This document shows, in pieces, positions 59,896-64,000 of a DNA stretch of 64,000 nt; position 1 is the first letter of the stretch; every line of letters starts with the position of its first letter. Source of the stretch: Sebastes aleutianus (lineage: Eukaryota; Chordata; Actinopteri; Perciformes; Sebastidae); the NCBI GenBank assembly GCA_916700875.1, contig CAKAKS010000001.1, forward strand, positions 11,471,741 through 11,535,740, in the 5' to 3' direction. The notes beneath the pieces are model-generated. The model worked only from the letters and a program-made list of their open reading frames with translations. It was not told where the DNA came from and searched no databases. Position numbers and translations under genes: made by a program.

Positions 59896-61900
59896 TAAGC
59901 CTAGTTCCAGTTTAATGAATATTATTATTATTATTTATTTTTTTAGAGATTTGGTCTCTATTTGGATTTGGTTGAATTTGCTCACTAATGGCAGAGAAAA
60001 CATCAGGAGCTGCCATTTAATCCAACATATTACTGTGTGTATCAACACAAATGAACATGGTTTAACTCCTTTTACATGCTGTCAGCTGGTTGTTTGTGGA
60101 GTCTTGTCCAATTTTTGCATAAAAAAAAAAAAAAAATGGTCAAAATAAGGTGCACTCACTCCAGACAGGGTTCGTCCGATAATGGATGTCTAGCCGCTAA
60201 GTTGTCCGATAACGGACGCATTTAAATTGACAGCTGAAATGATCCCAGAGACCTGTGGTAGTGGTAGTAAGGGAGGAAGAAAAAAAACTGCCTCTGCAAT
60301 CAAGGATGTCGGAGATTAGTGTGACGAAGCCTGTCATCCTCCTCCTCCTCCCTCCCAGGCCCTGTTTTGTCTCTCTGCTGCTGTTAGGATGGATTTCACA
60401 ATTTACACCCAGAAAAAACAGGGTTCAGTGGTCTGAGAAAGAGGCTTGTTCTACCTGTAAACTCCAGGAAAAATAGGTTTTTCATGTTCAAGTGATTAAA
60501 AACCAGCAGGTCAAATCATTTAATATGTCACACATTGTGAAGTAAACATTTGTTTTCTGTTAAGTAAGTAGGTTTTTCTCTCCACAAGCTTAAAATAATA
60601 ATGTGATAAAATCATCACCAATAGACTTCAGTAACAAGTTCTGATGACCACTGTGTTGTAATGTATAGTAGCAGCAAAGAGTCACTTTGTGATTATATAG
60701 TCTTAATAAGTGTTTTAATTAAAGCTACAATCACTAATGTCCTCCATGATACCCAAAAATTATTGTAAATAGACATTAGTAAATCTGTTGTTGCACAACG
60801 ATAAGCCCATATGTTTATTCCCAAACACACGAGAGAAGAGTTCTGTGTGTTTCATTGGTATTTCTTAAGAACCTGAAACCTTTAGAGGAACATTTACTTG
60901 CAGTATAGAAATCTCACATGCATTTTTATACAAATTATTTGTTTAAAAACAGAGTGTTATGTTTGTCAGTTGAAATGTGAAAGGGAGCAGTACATATGGA
61001 CTTTATACAGTCTGGCCTTTCAGAAGATAACCAAAGCTGTGACCAAAACAAACCGTACCAACCTTTATGATAGTTGAACCTGATATTAATGCCCCAAAAA
61101 GTGAGACAATCAAATAAAGAGGTGTGGGGGCATTTTAGAAGAAAATGCAGGTCTTTATTTATTTATTTATTTATTTCTTTATTTATTTATTTATTTATTT
61201 ATTTAGTTCAAGAAAAATAGTTTTTTTTTTTTTTTTTTTTTATTTCTTTATTTTTTTACAGCCAGAGTCTTGTTATTGAGTTTAGTAACTAAACCAGTTG
61301 GTTAGAACTGAAAACCATTTTAAAATTCAACATGAAAAATATTACCCAAACTCTTCATAGTGAACATCCAACATTATATGGCAGAGCTACTTAACCTTGA
61401 CCTAGTTTACTTAGTTGTTGCAACACTGTTTTTAAAGATGCATTCACTTTATTTTCACTTCCCAAAGAAGATAGTTTAAGTTATGTTGTAAGCTTAGTAG
61501 TTTATTTACAACCTGATCATCTGCACGTTTGTTGCTTTTTCCTGATGGACTCTGATGTCCCTAATAGTCAATAATGATGTGGTTAAACACAATATTATGC
61601 ATCACAACCACTTGCAGTGATGGGCAAAAAAATGTGTTAAAAAAGACTGTAGAAAATGTGAATTGTTTTCCCCACAAAATCAGCAGTGAGCTTCTGCATA
61701 CTGCCAACAAAGAACCATTATTTAATGCAGCCTGCATGTGAAACCTCTTTTCTTGAGAGTGTACAACAGCAACTATGGTTCTGTAATGGAAGAAGCATCA
61801 CCATCCTGTACCCTGCAGGATCTTTTTGACTCAGAGTGTAAAGTACACTATGAAACCCCATGAAGAACCATTCAGCACTGTGGAACCCTTTTTATTGAGA
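59896..61900. other. Intergenic AT-rich sequence
   Basis: No gene recognised. A run of A at about 60121-60136, TTTA tetranucleotides (61155-61205) and poly-T (61221-61240). Confidence 0.45.
61155..61206. repeat. (TTTA)n array
   Basis: About 12 units with one interruption; poly-T follows. Confidence 0.92.
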
Positions 61901-61919
61901 GTGTAGAATTACATTATTC

Positions 61920-62180
61920 TGCATTTGGAGGGTTCAGTCCTTGACTCTTCGCCTCCCTCAGGGGAAAACCTGGCGCCTCCTGCCCGGATCAGACGACTCG
62001 ACACTGGACGGAGTGGAGAGGAGGAGAGGGAGGAAGAGGAGGAAGAGGAGGAGGAGGAGGGGGGAGTGAAAACAGTAAAAAAAGAGAGGAGAAATCGCTG
62101 AAATGCAGGCTTGGGACTGGGAGGATGGAGGGATGTCATGGTGCTGCACTGAGGCCTCAAAGGCTGCAAGAAAAACAGGT
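61920..62180. other. GC-rich patch with (GGA)n
   Basis: GGAGGAAGAGGAGG-type purine repeats (62015-62065) beside CGGATCAGACGACTCGACAC. It codes for poly-Ser on the minus strand by simple repeat; I do not believe it is a gene. Could be a small CpG island or regulatory patch. Confidence 0.35.
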
Positions 62181-62199
62181 ATTTTTTAAACAAATATTG

Positions 62200-62247
62200 A
62201 TCTGATTATATTATTATTATTATTATTATTATCATTATATTATATTA

Positions 62248-62302
<55 letters not shown>
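62200..62302. repeat. (ATT)n microsatellite
   Basis: More than 25 ATT units with TATAT interruptions. Confidence 0.95.
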
Positions 62303-62303
<1 letters not shown>

Positions 62304-62872
62304 CCCTAGTGTTGTTATTGAGTGTTATTGAGACTTAATGTATATTGGTAAAAAAAATAAAAAAATAAAAATAGTATTTAATTTCTAACTTTTTTCCCCT
62401 TGTGAGTTCAGTCTATTTGGAGAAAAAAATAAATCGACACCAAAAAGGTAAAATAAAACCCTTCATTTCATTACTCGACGTCAGATTTCTCGACTTTATC
62501 TTTTCCCACTTTTCCTTTTAAATGCAAACCGATTCATTTTGCTCTTCCCAGCTGTTTGCCTCAGATAAACCTATCGATTAGACATCAGTTAGATTCCTAG
62601 CCAGCGCTTTATTGAGTAAGTTGGTGAACCTTAAAGTGAATTACAGGAACTGCTCTGCCCCTCCGGTGAACTATTTAGTTGAATCTAATTTACTTTGATA
62701 AAGACCATCTATTTTATTTACTCTGATCGCCATTTTCATCGGGGTTTATTGTTGTGAGACTGTGAGGGCAGAGTTTGTGGAGGAGAATTTAGAGGATGTA
62801 GCTTCTTTTGCAGAATTAAACTGTCGCCTGTCTATGTAATATGACATTTTTTTGGGATAGAAAATACACAGC

Positions 62873-62930
62873 ATTATTATTATTATTATTATTATTATTA
62901 TCATCATTATTATTATTATTATTATTATTA

Positions 62931-62986
<56 letters not shown>
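62873..62986. repeat. Long (ATT)n microsatellite
   Basis: About 37 ATT units with ATC interruptions; the longest trinucleotide array in the window. Confidence 0.97.
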
Positions 62987-62987
<1 letters not shown>

Positions 62988-63323
62988 CCTAACATTTGTA
63001 GATTAATTTGAATCTGAATTTTAACTAGAATTTTGCAACAGATGCTAAGTTAATTATGCCTGCAAAAAAGTCATTCATATTTTCTAAATCAATAACCAAT
63101 CAATAAATTCTAGCTCCTATAGATTTTAATATGCATTTCTCTTTTGTCTACAGGAGTCAAAACAATCAACTACTTCGTCCAGAGCTGCTCAACATGCTAT
63201 AAGATGCACCACTGCAAAGGAAATGTTTATTATTATTTTTTAGGTTAATCAGGAAAATCAGACTTGTTACTAAATGTGAATATAGGCTACAGTATAGGTC
63301 CAATAATAGTGTTTTTCTGGAGA

Positions 63324-64000
63324 TCATTAATTAGATATTTTCTGTCTCCCACAATAATTCATATTTCAAGGGGTAATGTATATTTTAGCATACACATTTT
63401 GATATAGCCAATTTAAACCTTTGATTTAGCCTATAATGCAGCCACTGAAGGCAACACATCTGGTGATCATCATTATTTATAGGGTATCCCTTTTGGCTTA
63501 AAAACATCCTATTCTCTCTCAATACAGCACCAATTTGGGGCAAACTGCTAAACTGCTATGATAAATTAATTTTTTTCTTTATTTTTTCCCTTTTTTTCAG
63601 GGCTGTTTTCATATGTGCAATCCACTGTTACAACAGTCTATAAACCAACTTTTAAGTAGATGAGCTTTACACACAGACCCATCAAGTACACTATAGTGAA
63701 AACAACCTCAACATTCAAAAATAAAACAAAACCAAGAAAAGAAATAACAATAATAATAATGACAAAAAGAAAGAGTAGAATTAAAAAAACAAAGCAAACT
63801 AAAAAAACACATAACAAAAAAAAATGATAAATGATAAAGTTAAATAAATAAAAAAATATATATATTTAGCATTAATTAGATATTTTCTGTCTCCCACAAT
63901 AATTAATATTTCATGGGGTAATGCATATTTTGGCATACATATTTTGATATAGCCAATTTAAACCTTTGACTTAGCCTATAATGCAGCCACTGAAGGCAAC
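63324..64000. repeat. Direct duplication bracketing repeat J, right end
   Basis: CATTAATTAGATATTTTCTG starts at 63324 and again at 63870; both copies run to GCCACTGAAGGCAAC (63455 and 64000). The shift is about 545 bases and repeat J copy 3 lies between. The second copy probably continues past the window. Confidence 0.85.
63570..63800 (+). repeat. Dispersed repeat J, copy 3
   Basis: CAGGGCTGTTTTCATATGTG, AACCAACTTTTAAGTAGATG and an A-rich AATAATAATAATGACAAAAA tail, nearly the same as copy 1. Confidence 0.82.

Noticed and set aside
61909..62193. Ser-rich minus-strand frame
   Set aside because: Poly-Ser comes from a GGA repeat; no recognisable domain.
56301..64000. ranbp17 3' exons, expected upstream of tlx3
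   Set aside because: No exon-like frames with splice sites were recognised.

Overview
The window is nuclear DNA from a vertebrate, almost certainly a ray-finned (teleost) fish. The reasons are two vertebrate genes with GT-AG introns, the gene order npm1 next to tlx3 (the same neighbours as TLX3-NPM1 on human 5q35), long TG/TTA/GATA microsatellites, and many short non-autonomous DNA transposons and LINE 3' tails of the kind common in teleosts. I cannot name the species.

Both genes lie on the minus strand. Reading from high to low coordinates, tlx3 comes first (52851 down to 40464; three exons, 337 aa), a homeobox transcription factor of sensory and hindbrain neurons. npm1 follows (32045 down to 16149; eleven coding exons, 297 aa), the nucleolar chaperone nucleophosmin. 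All exon boundaries were read by hand; every junction has GT-AG sites and the reading frames join without a break (894 and 1014 coding bases including stops). The genes share a neighbourhood, not a pathway.

Layout: 1-16148 is non-coding, with many short inverted-repeat transposons, one weak candidate exon (11919-12036) and one weak conserved-looking block (about 4534-4887). 16149-32045 is npm1, whose introns hold more transposons, including an intact 790-bp palindromic element. 32046-32178 is a compact npm1 promoter with inverted CCAAT boxes and a CRE-like site, cut off abruptly by repeats. 32179-40463 is repeat-rich intergenic DNA. 40464-52851 is tlx3; its first intron contains a GC-rich, frame-compatible candidate cassette exon (44865-45071) and several complex stretches that look like conserved enhancers. 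52852-64000 is the upstream flank of tlx3, with long microsatellites, dispersed repeats, two local tandem duplications and two candidate conserved non-coding elements (about 55960-56300 and 58887-59190).

The most interesting signals are the possible extra tlx3 exon, which would insert 69 residues between the PBX-type FPWM motif and the homeodomain; an inverted pair of about 320-bp repeats enclosing the npm1 promoter and first two exons; and at least seven different small-transposon families that all begin with TTAAAG and end with CTTTAA. No CRISPR array, bacterial feature or recognisable tRNA/rRNA gene was seen. Conservation could not be tested without a database, so every enhancer call is inference.
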